From Lepidurus packardi (Eukaryota; Arthropoda; Branchiopoda; Notostraca; Triopsidae), in contig JAKZAN010000006.1 in the NCBI GenBank assembly GCA_023053545.1, positions 687,001 to 751,000 on the forward strand: 64,000 nucleotides of DNA. Reading direction: 5' to 3'. Positions 1-12,051 of this stretch are shown one piece after another. Below the pieces are notes generated by a model. That model did not search any database. It was given only the letters and a program-made list of their open reading frames with translations, and was not told where the DNA came from. The position numbers and the translations under genes are program-made. Position 1 is the first letter of the stretch. The number at the start of each line of letters is the position of its first letter.

Positions 1-3000
1 CGTCACGTCTTATTGCTATTGATCCCTTTGCCCGCTTAACTCAATTAGAAAAACAGAAAAAAGGACCCTTAAAACAAACTAAACGAGCCCACACCCTTCC
101 ATGTGACAGTTCTTTATTATGCAGTGACGACTGGACGAATCACACTTGGAGGTATCTGGGTAGCTGCTGGGGTATGCGAGTTGTCAACTTTGGCCAGCTT
201 GTATTATGTGATCCTATAAAAGCACTCGCCAGTCCGGTTTATTGTGAATTGGAAAACGGTTTAAGCAGTCCCATTGCTGTCGAAAGCCTTGGCAAGTCCA
301 TCGACTGGAGAAATGCAAATTCAAGTGAGAAGTTTCTATAGCAGCGTTGACCCATGGTCAGAGGGGCCATTGAAAAGCTCTGCGAGGGTGAGGGGTCAAA
401 ATCGGAAGTTCTCAGACGGTTTTCAGATTCACCGTTTTCCACAGCTGTCAATCACCCATGCAAGACTCTGCTTTGCTCCGCGCTTCCTTTTCCTTCCCCA
501 GTTGCCGACAAGGATAAACCTTTATAAAAGGTATAGGTTACTGAAACTCCGGGACTTTTTCTATAGCTTAATTCAAGCATCTTATACTTCCCCCAAAGAA
601 AGCTTCAAGGCAAGTTGGAAGCCAAAAGCTCTGAATCACCGGTTCAAATAATCGCATTTTTTTTCTCCAGTTCTTGGCCCTCAAAAAGGAACATTTAGCC
701 AAGACGCGGGGGGAAGAAATATCACAAAAGACTCCCTGCTTCTCTAACAACACCCAACTGGTGCAACCGAGTGTGAAAGCTCGTGCAACATCAATTGGAG
801 GGAACATGTGCCAACAATAGGCGCCATATGTTGCACTTGCATCTCATTAATCTACAGTTTCGATATCGTAAGTTCCAAAGATTTCAAATTTGCCAGGCCA
901 GAAAGTCGTTCCCCTTTTTGTTTAGCTTTGTTTTCTCCGTATGCTCAAGGATGCTTTTTTATTTTATTTTTTTTTTGTATTGGCTTGTTAAAAGCTGACT
1001 CATTGCCACTCAGTTACGGGAAAACTCCGACAAGGTATAACCACCAAGGGACCAGTTTAATACTCCTGCAGAACAAAGGAGAACACCCACAAAAGACAAG
1101 ACAAAGGCACCCTTAATGTGGTTGACATCATAGACACAGACATACAAGTTCATGTCTGCGGTGCTCCGGAAAGATTTCAGGATTTTTCAAATAATTTTTG
1201 CGGACCTCCACCCAAAGCTCACAATCTCAAGAAAAAAAAAAAAAAATCTAACAAAGCCCGGACTCGGGATATCACTAATGTTCAGCACCATTTCTCTTCG
1301 CTTATTCGCTTCTATTTTCCCCCCCACCTAATATGCCTTTTTGACCAGCTATTGGAAGTTTTATCATAATAAATTAGTTTTCTACTGAAGATTTGTCAAA
1401 GTATAAAAGGTGGGAGAAACACGTTAGTTTTTTTCGGGAGGAATAGAAAAATTGCTTTTATTTTCTTCAACATATTTTGTATTTTGCATGAAAAAGGGTG
1501 GTAAGGTTGTATAAGCTCGTGTGCAAGAGACCTATTTTCGTGTTTTCCCCCCGTTTTGCAGCAGCGGGAATCCAACGCCCAAAACCACGGACGAGACCCA
1601 AGCGCACTCACTCGTTGCTATTGCTGTTGGTCCGCTTTTATACTGCAGATGATCAAACAGATCGATGAGATGTTGACAAAGACACAAGATTAATGATAGA
1701 CACATACATGCGGCGATGGCCAAAGGTGATATAGGGACAGTCGAGAGGAGGGCGTAGGGGTTTATCATCACTTTCCGGAACACCGGAAGCACGGATTGTT
1801 TAAGACACTGCTGCTAAAGCGAACAACACGGGTCCATAATAGCATATGGCTTGTTTGTACCACATTACGAATCGAAACTTGCGTTCCCATGGCTCTGTAC
1901 ACAAGGTTGGACGGCCACAACAATGAAAACAACCCTCCCTCCAAGAGAAAAAAACAGAAAAGCTTGAGGATTTTCACGTTTTAAAATGTTCTCAATTCCG
2001 TTTGATACAAACCTTCCTAATCTGTCCTGCAAACAACCCACTGCATCTTCTACATTAAACTTTAATTCAATTTACCCCCCTTGGACCTTTGAACGCAAAG
2101 ACCATCTTTCAACGCAAAGTTTTTTGTATATTTGTTGTTTTTTTTTTTACTTGTATTCAAGCTACAAAAAGTAGCTTTGTCACGCTATTAGCTGATCATG
2201 CTGCCTACATGTCCCAACCCCTCCTTTTACATGCTTAACAAAAAGCTCCGTTTTCCTCGTCCAAGTTATGTGCTGCCGCTCGGAAACCCTTACACATCAC
2301 TCCACTAGAATACCGAATTTACAAACGAGACGATCTTTTAGCTAATATTGACACGACTAAAAGTCCAGGTGAAAATGGAAATGCTGTGTAGGAAAATGGA
2401 GCCGCCAAAATTAAGTCGAGGTGACGGGTAGTGGTGAAATTGATTAAAATTTGACCCGCCTTCTCGCACCATGGTGACTATCCGATATGACTTCAATAAG
2501 GCTTCACAGAGGGGAAGGATCAGGCAATTGCCAATACGCGGCTGGCTGTCGAAGCTTCTCAACCTTTTTTCCTTTTTTTCTTTACTAATATAAGGTTTCC
2601 TTGGTTCGTTATAACAATCTCCCCAATATATCTAGCTTGACTTGACAAACTTGTCACAAGACGCTTTTTCCATGCGAAGGGTAGAAACATAATCCAAGCC
2701 ATATAACGAAAGGGAGGGACTTGATTAGAACACAGGGGACCATACGCTTTTTTGCCTCTATACTTTGCTGTGTACGGCTCATGTTGATATGATTGCTTAT
2801 TGCTTATGTTCATGTATGCATGTTCCATAGAGTAAGAGGGGCTAAGGGTTAGGGGCTTAAGAATAAGAACTTAATCAAACCTATAACTCTGGCGGCCTCT
2901 TTTGGGCTCAGCCTCACAGTGCCATACAAGGTCCCTATGAAGATAAAAGTTGTTTTTTCCCTTACTGTCGCTTCAAAAATGATGAGCGGTAACTTAAGTA

Positions 3001-6000
3001 CGGGCCAAAAGGGCCGAACGATATATATTTTCTATTTGACTACGGGAGAGCGCGACCCCATGTCCTCCCAAAAGCTTTACAGCCTCCTCGTAGTCTCTAA
3101 AACCTTATGCAAATCGACCCCTGTATGCGTTGTATGCTGAGAGCACCACAACCATTTACCTGGCGCAGTCCAACGAGAGACCACACCTGGGCTTTGGGGA
3201 CAAATAACTTTGACTGCATATATTCCCTGGATTTCCGAATTCTGGAGGTCTAAAACTTCACCTGCGTCTCCAATTTCTTTCTAACCAATTGACCACTTCT
3301 AAAGGCCTTCTTCCTCAGTAATCTCTCAATGAAAATAACGGAAATGGGAATATCAGCGCGAAGAAAGAAACTTATTCAAAAAACCCTTTCAAGAGGAATA
3401 ATAAGCACAATAGGTGGTGGAGCGAGCCTATGTGGTTCCTTACCGAAACTTTTTTCCTGGGAAAAGTTAAGGAAAAGCTGCTGCCAAAGCAGGTTCTTAT
3501 CTAACATACTGCACGCACTTCTAGCTTGGCATGAGGGGACTCAATTCGCGATAGAAAAATAAAAAAAAAAGGACGTCATCCAAGTTTCCCTATTATAAAA
3601 TATGGCAAGTCCTCGACGGAGTTGAAGTATTATGTGCGAGAAAATTTCCATAGCTAATACATATAATAGCTCTTTGGCTTAGCACGTCACGCTGGGAGGT
3701 CTTTTGGGTCCTTTTTTTTGGTTACGTTCGCTTCGATTCTTTCCTAGCTTGACAACTCAGGTGGGTCAACAATAGCTGATAAGACTTATGGTTTAAGCAC
3801 ATTTGCACGGAACAAATTGGGCTTTTATGAGACCCAACTATCCTAAAACCACACCTCAAGCCAGGAGGGCTGGGATATAGAGGGTGGGGTCACCCCAGAC
3901 TGTATCTCGACTCACAGATCTTCCTTTTTTTATGCATATAGGTTGGGTACTCGCCCTATCCCAAAAGAAAGGTGATCAGGACCACGGGATGATTCCGTTT
4001 CTTTTAGGATCTGTAAGAGTCGACCTGGGGAGATAAAAGAAAAAGGGAATCGAGAGGGGGCGCGTGCCCTAAAGTTCGTAGGTTTGCTAACGCCAGAACC
4101 CACTATTATAATAAAAGAAGCAGCTGTTCTTGTAGTGGGGATCCTGGGGTATAGACTGCAGATACAACTGATAGAGACACAAATGTTGTGTGCAGTGGCT
4201 GTGTGCTCGAACCCCTTCGAAACAGAATAGAAAGGTTTCGTATTGATTGGCTTTGGTAAACCTGGTGGGGAGATGGGAATAAAAGAACCCAGTTTCAAAC
4301 CAGATCAAATTCTCCACCTTGTGCATTCCAGCCTCTGAGTTTATTTTTTGCTTCTTTTCCCGGGTTCTGGTTAGCCCTGCTGCACACCCAAATATCTCGT
4401 TTGCTTCTGCAATTTGCATAGTGCACATAGCAGCATTTGTGGCTTGGCAGTAATCGAAGTAGAGTTTGGATGCCGCAGGTTTGTTCCCTTCCCTCTTTTA
4501 TAGTTCAACTATACCTTGAATGAAGGTTCTGTGCTTTTCCAAACGAAAATCTATAACTAGGTGCCAAAAAAAAGGGACATTGTAACGTACAAGTTCCCAT
4601 GCAATGCCAGCAGATGTTCAAGATGTTAATTAACAATTACTTGTAGTTTGCAATGAAAGGGTATACCGGCGAGATGCGTGCAGCAGTTACTTATGGGGAT
4701 ATCCCGCGCGCGCAAAACTGAGATCCATAGAAACTAGGATATGAAGTTGTCCATGCTGCAGACCAGCATCAGCGGTTACGAGCTCTGCTTTTGCTGGATC
4801 AAATTTCGCCAGATCTACAGCATTGTCTCCTAGTGAGCCATTAACCTAGCCAACAACACAGTACGAAGCAAGGTTGGAAAGTTGTATAGAAAGCTGGAAC
4901 TACATCCCCTATTGCTACATAATTTTCACTTCGTGCTACTGTTCCAGGACCCGTAACACGCGAAAACGTCATTAAGCAAACGTCCCTGCTGCCAATGCCT
5001 AACTTCCCTTTGCACCTCTCATTCTTCTGCAACATGGCTGCCTGCCATACATATGGAGGGGGGCTCCGGCACAAAAAGATTTCCTGGGCTGAAAACGCTC
5101 CGTTCGCAATACAGATTCAACCTCTTGTGTCTTGGATTTTCTGGCAGGGAAGCGTCAAACGTAAAGCTTGAAAGTAAATAGCTTAAAATATTCCGCAGCT
5201 AAGAAGTTCCCACGAGATGAGTGAAAGAAAACAAATACACACACATACACGGCAAAGTGTAAAAGAAACCAAGCTTTGAATGAGATGGAGATTTGTTGTC
5301 TTGCTACGTTCCAAGTTGGGAACGACTCTCCGGGGTGCCATAACCGTTTCATGGCTAAGTAAACCTTGTTGTTCTGCAGTGGACCACAGGCTATGGCTTC
5401 AATACAGGCTATCGCTATCTATATGCATATCTGGGGGAAGAAAAGGAAAAAGTAGCCGAGAATATCGGCAGAAAGATACGGGCTACATTACTGTACCTCA
5501 AAGGCAAGGCAGACAAGACTTGAGCTGAGCACATCAGCGAACGAAACTGTCATATGTCAACGTCCTTTTCCTCACAGCGCTTATAGGCTTCATACGGCTA
5601 AGCGCTCCTGCTAGAATTATGCAGCCAACCTAACCTCTCCGCGTCACTAATTCTTGGGGGTTTGCGATGTCACGAGAATTTGCGTGCTAAAGACACAAGC
5701 AGTTTGACTGACGTGCTGAGGGATTCCTGGAGAGGAAAAACCCTGGAGCCGGACAGGCCATCAAGTCAAATCCTCCCCCTGTACAATACGTTGATGACTT
5801 TACCTCACGTGGAGCTGGAGTGAACGAGAGATGATGATGATGACACGCCAGGAAGTTATATACCTTCAACAACTTTCACTGCATCATATTGAATAGTGTG
5901 AGAAGACAATAAAGCTGTCGTCTCGTTTTAATTATTCGGGCTCCAAGTTCCTGTTCCGCGTATGCAAGTGAGGAAACTTACAGCGAAAACTCGAAAACAC

Positions 6001-7324
6001 GCAGCTCCTAATGATGATACTAAGACTTCCAAAAAAAAAAAAAAAAAAGCTGAACATTTACATACACGTCTGCTTCCAATAATAATGCTAGCCTAGAGGC
6101 TTTTCGTCGAGTTCTTTTTTTCACGTGCCAAGTCCGGGTAAAGCAAGTTTTTTTTTTCTTGGCCTTTTTTTCAGTTTGACGCTGTTGCTCGCTTCTCTGG
6201 AGGAGCAACACACTGGAAAATCATGGTTCTAATTTGCTCCCGTCTTGTTCATTAGGTATGCTAGTCACGTGAAAAGCTATTGCCCAGGTAACATTACCCT
6301 TACAGAGAGCTCGAGTCAGAACACAAAAAGGAACATACTATGTTTAAATGAGAATGAAAAAGCGACTGGTAGTTTGTCATACCAACAGTGCTACAGCATA
6401 TATATATATGGACGTTAGGAATCCTGCGCTTTTTAAGTGCTTAAACCTGGAACATAAAAGCCGGCGCTTGGGCTTAGCAGTTATTGGGCTTTCCCACTTG
6501 GACAATGACTTCATCTAAAACACTCGGAAGTTTCCTGTGTGTGTTGCTGGAGGCAGCTACACCAGCGCTTCATTAGCAAACAAGAACCATAGCCTTGCCT
6601 CCTTCGGTCTCTGATGAAAATGATAACGGCAGCAAAGACCTGCACAGTGCAAGCAAGGGGAGGAAAGGGGGGGGGCAGAACTAAGCTATAAAGTAAGAAT
6701 ACGGGATATGGAAATGACTTTGTTTGCTTGTTTGCTATGGCTAACAAGCAATGCAGGAATTTGAGCAAGCCTTGTTTCTTGTCCCCCCCCCCCCCCTTCA
6801 AAGTGGCAGAGCCTATCTATGCAAATATGCAGGTGTATTTCCATTACGCTAGCTGGACAGAAATCTGCTGCTCGGACAGTAAGTGGTCTAGTCTACTTTC
6901 CAAGCGAAGACCAATAGTTGGAGTGGAAACAAATGAAGACACGACTCAGATGCACTTTGGGTTATGGGAAGCGTTTCTCAAGCTCTGTATATGTAAGGGA
7001 CGACTGATGGATAGGATGGTTTTACGCATACGAATGACGACCATTCAGTACTTCCTACTTCATAGGACTCGGGACTCGGAAGATCCAGTTTTGAACAGAG
7101 TTTGTTGTGTGGTCTGGGCCAAATGCGTTGCACTGAGCATTTTAAGAAAGTTACAGCGCGTGATATGCGGTCTGGGAAACGGAAGCATGACAAAGACAGT
7201 AGATACTTTTTTTTCGGGCGAAATGGGTGTAATGCAATTCACGTGGCACAGTCCATATCTGTCATAAGGGTTAAATGAGATATTTGGAGGGTAGAGTAGG
7301 TTCGTGTGTAACATACATTTTCTT
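1..7324. other. Gene-free stretch, nothing supported
   Basis: I see no coding region here that resembles a known family or has a coherent exon chain. The stretch is A/T-rich with many homopolymer runs, including a run of 14 C at 6783-6796 and an A run near 1231-1245. The longest open frame is at 6728-7267 on the plus strand; it begins next to the C run and its translation has no recognisable domain. The region could be intergenic, or an intron of a gene lying to the left. Confidence 0.5.
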
Positions 7325-8238
7325 TTAATCAGTCCAACGATGCGTGCAATGGCTATTTGTGCAGACATAATAAAGTCTCATTTCCTCTTCAGCACGGCGG
7401 GACGTGGCTTGAAAGAAGACAGCTTCCCTGTGGCCACATTTAGGGCAAGGATGCTCTTCACTTCGAGGTAGAGTAGGATCCGAAATAACGTCGGACACAA
7501 TCTGCGTGAGCTCACTAAAGAAAAAAAAATTGCTTGCCAAATAGCCCCATAAAATTTACAGAGGTTAGAGGCACAAGAGCTCCTATTGCTTGCATGGGCC
7601 CAAGCCGCTTATTGAAAAACTTACTCGACTTCGTGCATGATCTTGTTCACGTATATGCAATTGTTATCCGCAAGTTGTTTGAAATCGCAATTTCTGCACT
7701 GCAAAAACACCAGTCGTCAATTGTGGGTAAGAGAAATTAAGTCGTCCTTATTGAGGATTAACTAACTTACAGCATAGAGCAATACTCGGTTCTCCTTGTC
7801 CTCTTTGGGATACAGCATATTGTTACTATGAAGAAGGCGAACTCAAATTAGAACTGTCACATTATACTGCATTTATTCTTATCAGGTGAGAACTAACTTG
7901 TTCAATAAAGAATATATTATTGTTACTTAAGATGGTGTAATATGTAGTTCTGTTTCAAAACTACTACCCTTATCTTATTACCTGCAAGTACTAATTGGCA
8001 TGACCACGAAAAGACAAGTTAAGAATATCATAGAAAGATTTAGGAAATTACGAAACACAAGTTTTGTAGAAATATAATTTAGCGACAGCATTTTAGCATG
8101 CATGACCTTGTGATAAACGCCTAGATGTTTTACTACTAATTAATTTTTTACAAATAAGTGCATTTTTATTTACCATTCTTGACAAAACCGGATTCCTATG
8201 AAGCCTGGACCACTATCACTCTTAGGTTCATAGTTCAT
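7325..8238 (-). CDS. Polr2I: RNA polymerase II subunit RPB9
   Basis: Small zinc-binding subunit of RNA polymerase II, acting in start-site choice, elongation and transcript cleavage in the nucleus. Four exons close in frame: 8174-8238, 7771-7825, 7625-7698 and 7325-7514, giving 127 residues (human about 125). The N-terminal ribbon has Cys19, Cys22, Cys41 and Cys44. The C-terminal TFIIS-like ribbon has Cys88, Cys91, Cys116 and Cys121, with the conserved DPTLPR linker between them. The first intron (8173-7826) is about 348 bp, long for this window. The start codon follows from the exon encoding the [10 protein letters not shown] stretch, which matches the family N-terminus. It is transcribed away from BRCC36, with a shared 458-bp upstream region. 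Confidence 0.93.
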
Positions 8239-8696
8239 TTTGAATTGGTTAGGTTAACGGCAAATCAATTAGAATAACCCAAATACAAACAGTCAACAAT
8301 TCTGTGTTGTCGCCTGTGACTTCAACTACGGTTTCTGGGGGCTAAAAAATAGACTTGTGCGTGCCATCTACCGGACAACAGATAAAAAACGAACGGCGAA
8401 TTGTTAAATAGCAAGTTCTGATTTTCCCAAGGGAACTATGTTTTCAAAGTTTACTGTTACGACATTTATTATTATATATAAGATACATATTATTATTATT
8501 TATAGGACTAATATCTTATATAGATATAATCTTAAGAGTCATTAGTCTTACATCATACCTTGATTTATCTATCGGTCTTAAAAGTAATACGATTTCGATC
8601 ACCTTCATAAAGTTCGCTGTTCGCATTTTACGACAGACAGAAAACAGCGCAAGATTTGGGGAAGATTGAACTCATCATTCTTAAAGTGAAAACAAA
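8239..8696. promoter_or_regulatory. Shared bidirectional promoter region RPB9/BRCC36
   Basis: The 458 bp between the two start codons must hold both promoters, since the genes point away from each other. It is A/T-rich with no clear TATA box at a fixed distance from either start. The assignment rests only on gene orientation. Confidence 0.55.
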
Positions 8697-9686
8697 ATGA
8701 CTATTACTGAAGTACACTTGGCGACCGACGCTTATTTTTCTTGTATGAACCATGCTCTTTCAACCGACAAGGAAGAAATCGTGGGGACTTTACTCGGAAG
8801 GGTTAGCTTTCAAACTATGAACATAAATGGAAGAGTAAAACATTGCCTTTTTTTCACCTTTGGGATTTCTGTTAGATCGTCAATAACGTTTCCTATTTGG
8901 ATGCCGCTGTTATGCTTGAGCGCACAATTAAACTGAAGGATCGCGTGGAAGTTTCTCCAGAACAATTGAGCTTAACCGCAGAAATCGCGGAAAAATTGTC
9001 TCAGGAGACAGGCAAGGAATTACGCGTATTAGGCTGGTACCACTCTCATCCACATTTCACACACTACCCATCTCATATTGGTAACAGTATAATACAACCT
9101 ATTCCTAGTTTCGGAAGGTCGCAATGCCATTTTTAACAGATATAAGAACACAAGCAGAATACCAGTTGATGGACAAGAATTTTATCGGTCTAATTTTTTC
9201 CGTCTTCAATTGTCCCCCAGGAACGAAGGCAAGTATATTTAACTTAAAATGTTTTTGTTCTTTTTACAAGGATAGAAATTGCAGACTCAGCAATTTGCAC
9301 TTGGAGCCTTTCAAGCTGAGACGCCTGAGAAAAGCAGAGACATAACGGTCCATGTTCTTCCTAATCCAATGCCGATGCAGCACAATTTCCGTAATTTAAT
9401 CAAACTGCCCAAACTATTAATGAAAGAAGAACAGGAAACGTACGATAAAGCTCAGAAGCAATGCAAAGGGGAAAGTATCAGTTCACTCCATAATGAAGCC
9501 GGTAATCCATAAAATACGTTTTCTATCTGATGACTCATTGCAGGTTTTTCAGTCTACACTCACGCAGCGTGTAATATTATGAAAACGCTCTCGGTACCCG
9601 TTACTACTCTCCTCAAACGCCTAGCCAAAACTTCGGCTCTTTTAGTTCCAGCTGAACACAATTTAGATAGTGGAGCGACCAAGTAA
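8697..9686 (+). CDS. BRCC3: BRCC36-type K63-specific deubiquitinase (JAMM)
   Basis: Zinc metalloprotease of the BRISC/BRCA1-A family that cuts K63-linked ubiquitin chains. Exons: 8697-8801, 8876-9080, 9140-9228, 9285-9501 and 9544-9686, about 252 residues. The MPN+ catalytic set is complete: Glu27, then His91-Ser-His93 with Ser101 and Asp104 in the HSHPHFTHYPSHID motif. The KDRVEVSPEQL block is typical of BRCC36 rather than of eIF3 or CSN5 paralogues. The third intron starts with GC (AAG then GCAAGT), a GC-AG intron required to keep frame. The first donor could instead be at 8834, adding 11 residues with a 41-bp intron; the 74-bp choice fits the window better. The C-terminus is shorter than in human. 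Confidence 0.88.
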
Positions 9687-9810
9687 GATTTTTTGGGTAC
9701 CGAGAAGAATGTATGTTGTATGAAAAGAAAACTTTTGCTATACTTACGCACGACATATTGAACCGCATGGAATGAGTAGCTATTAAGGATATATGTGTAC
9801 CATCATGAGA

Positions 9811-10672
9811 TTACTCCTGAGTAAAAATCCGTGCTGCTATATCCGTAACTAGCCAGTCCATTCCTTGGAGTAAGTTGTCCCCCGTTATTGCGCTACACCA
9901 AATTATACGCCAGTGATGCGTTTTGATTAAATCTAGTTCTAAAACCTGGAAAAATATGAATAAACTTATAGTTGCCTTTCATCTTTACTCTCAATTCGCA
10001 TTACTTCACGAATTTCATCCGAAGACATGGCTCCTGGCAGGTCGCATTTATTTGCAAAAACTAATAAAGTAGCGCCGGCTAACCGCTGAGAAATAAATAG
10101 ATGATGTCAGCGATGAAAGGGTTTTGGGGATAAAGCAATGCTTACTTCTTCCTGGAGCAGATTATGTAATTCTTGCTTACAATCTGACATACGGCGCCGA
10201 TCAGCGCTGTCAACGACCCAGACCAACCCATCTGTACTTTCGAAGTAATTTCTCCAGTAGGACCTGAGTGACTTTTGGCCTCCAACGTCCCAAATATTTA
10301 GTGAAAACCTAAGAACATGAAGATTATATTTTTTTTAAAAATGGTCCGTTTGGTTTGGGTTTTTACCCTTTATGTTCCAAGGTTTTAATGTTAAAGCCGA
10401 GAGTAGGGGATATAGTGTGTACGTCTTCTCCATTGAATTTTTTGAGTATGGTTGTTTTACCCGCATTATCTAAACCTCTGCATAGTAAAGTATAATTAAG
10501 GTCAATATTTATTTCATTTTCTTGGCATAAAAAGGTAAGAGACACTAGCGACTTTTGATGGAAGCAGATTCTAAATTAAATATACTGGTGAACAAATAAA
10601 AGGATACAGCATGAGCAGTCTCATTTCCTTTTCTTTCTGCTTTAGTTTGCGTAAAATTGTCAACAAAACCAT
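9811..10672 (-). CDS. ARL2: ADP-ribosylation factor-like 2 (ARL2) GTPase
   Basis: Small GTPase that works with TBCD and TBCE in tubulin folding and in cargo release from PDE-delta type carriers. Exons: 10608-10672, 10367-10477, 10146-10308, 9989-10085 and 9811-9938; 187 residues (human 184), all phases consistent. Motifs visible: P-loop GLDNAGKT at 23-30, switch region WDVGGQKS, and NKCD in place of the usual NKQD. Residue 2 is Val, so there is no glycine for N-myristoylation. The gene is tail-to-tail with BRCC36 (124 bp apart) and head-to-head with ORC6. Confidence 0.94.
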
Positions 10673-10979
10673 CACTCGAGATTATTTTTAATTTGTAACT
10701 TGTCCTTGAGAGATACAACAATTTTCTAAACAACTACCACCCACTTTGATCCGCCTTTGTAACGTTTCGGACAGGCCCCTTTTCGCTGCGACGGCGCTCG
10801 AGTGTCCATGGGCAAGTACTTGATAATGTATCGGATGGTCCAACTGGTCGAACGTTTAACGACAAAAGCCCCATCTATCAATGCAAGGGACAAAGAGTAC
10901 GGCGCCAAAAAGTACGACAACACCGTGAACACGGCAACATTTTTATTGGCGGAAATAAACCTGGTTTGTTCACAGTAGA
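10673..10979. promoter_or_regulatory. Shared bidirectional promoter region ARL2/ORC6
   Basis: The 307 bp between divergent start codons must serve both genes. A 57-codon open frame on the plus strand (from 10808) ends just before the ORC6 start and resembles nothing I know; I treat it as 5' leader. Confidence 0.5.
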
Positions 10980-11939
10980 ATGCTCGTGGAGATATCTAAG
11001 AAATTAGGAATATCTTCGAAAAAGACGTTTCAGTACGTATACATCTTATATCCGTCTCGTTTAGTACTAGATTATTTATATCTTTTACTACTATTTTGTA
11101 GGAAAGCGGAGGAGCTTTTACGCCTCTGGGAAATTAAAGCAACCACCCTCAGACACATAAACTCTTGCCTTAAAACCATTATATGTCTTGATCTTGCGGC
11201 TCGAATATCTGGACAATCCATTAATCAAGTACTTTCCAAATCATAACGGCAGCATTTTTACTAATTTTGTCATCTGCCAACCAAATAGGAAGCAGCTGTA
11301 AAGTTAAGTGGCACGAAGAAAAGCGTCTATGTCGCCACATACCAGATGGCTGAAAAGCTTCTGGGAATCGAAGAGGAGATTTCAATCCGAGGACTATGTT
11401 CCCTTCTGGGATGCAGTCAAGTGAGCAGTTCAGCGCAAACCCTCTTGTCTCACTTTGAGCAGCAAGTCGGTGAAACCCAGGGGCTTTCGAAGGAGCAATT
11501 GGCGCATCCGTCTTATCTTGCAGCTTGTATATCTGCCGTTACCAAGTAATGATTGTTTCGATACATGCGATGGGGTTAACTTCTTTCGCATTCCACAGAA
11601 TCCAAAAGGTTTCGATTGACCGCACCAAGTTACGTGGCATAAGTCGCTTAAAGAAATCTCCATTTGACGAGTTGGTTAAGCAGTTTGTGACTTTGCATAC
11701 CGCACAAAACCCTCAGGAACCCAAGACTAGTAAGAGAGAAAAGACACTGATCGAATCCATTGAAGAACAACTTTGTGCTCAAGGTATAAAACTGACTTTA
11801 TTTTCTAGTTTGAACATGCCTAATACATTCCGTTTATGTAAGTATAGCAACCGAAGCTGAAAACAACAAAAGTAAAGAAGTTAGTGAAGATTACGAAGAA
11901 TGGAAACGCAAGATCCTGTTGCAAGCTAACTTGCTTTAG
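10980..11939 (+). CDS. ORC6: Origin recognition complex subunit 6
   Basis: Smallest ORC subunit, with TFIIB-like cyclin folds that bind DNA during replication licensing. Exons: 10980-11032, 11102-11228, 11289-11545, 11599-11783 and 11848-11939; 237 residues (human 252). The first fold carries KAEELLRLWEIK and ICLDLAA. The last exon ends with the family hallmark EDYEEWKRKIL, which in other animals binds ORC3. The start was chosen as the first methionine ahead of the first recognisable helix. The gene is tail-to-tail with the SID-1-like gene (112 bp). Confidence 0.9.
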
Positions 11940-12051
11940 AAGCGGTTAGCCAAATGATACTTTCCTTGTTCCGTATTCCGGCTGTAAATCTCGAAAGACC
12001 ATGACTAGGCAATTTCTTGTGTACATAACTCTTTCTTCTATGATCCTTCAC

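Noticed and set aside
6728..7267. 179-codon open frame upstream of RPB9
   Set aside because: It starts beside a 14-base C run, has no family resemblance or domain, and no promoter or splice context supports it.
8697..9686. First impression of an eIF3f or eIF3h MPN subunit
   Set aside because: The complete JAMM metal set and the KDRVEVSPEQL block identify a catalytic BRCC36-type protease instead.
10808..10978. 57-codon frame between ARL2 and ORC6
   Set aside because: It ends immediately before the ORC6 start, resembles no known small protein, and is more simply 5' leader or promoter.
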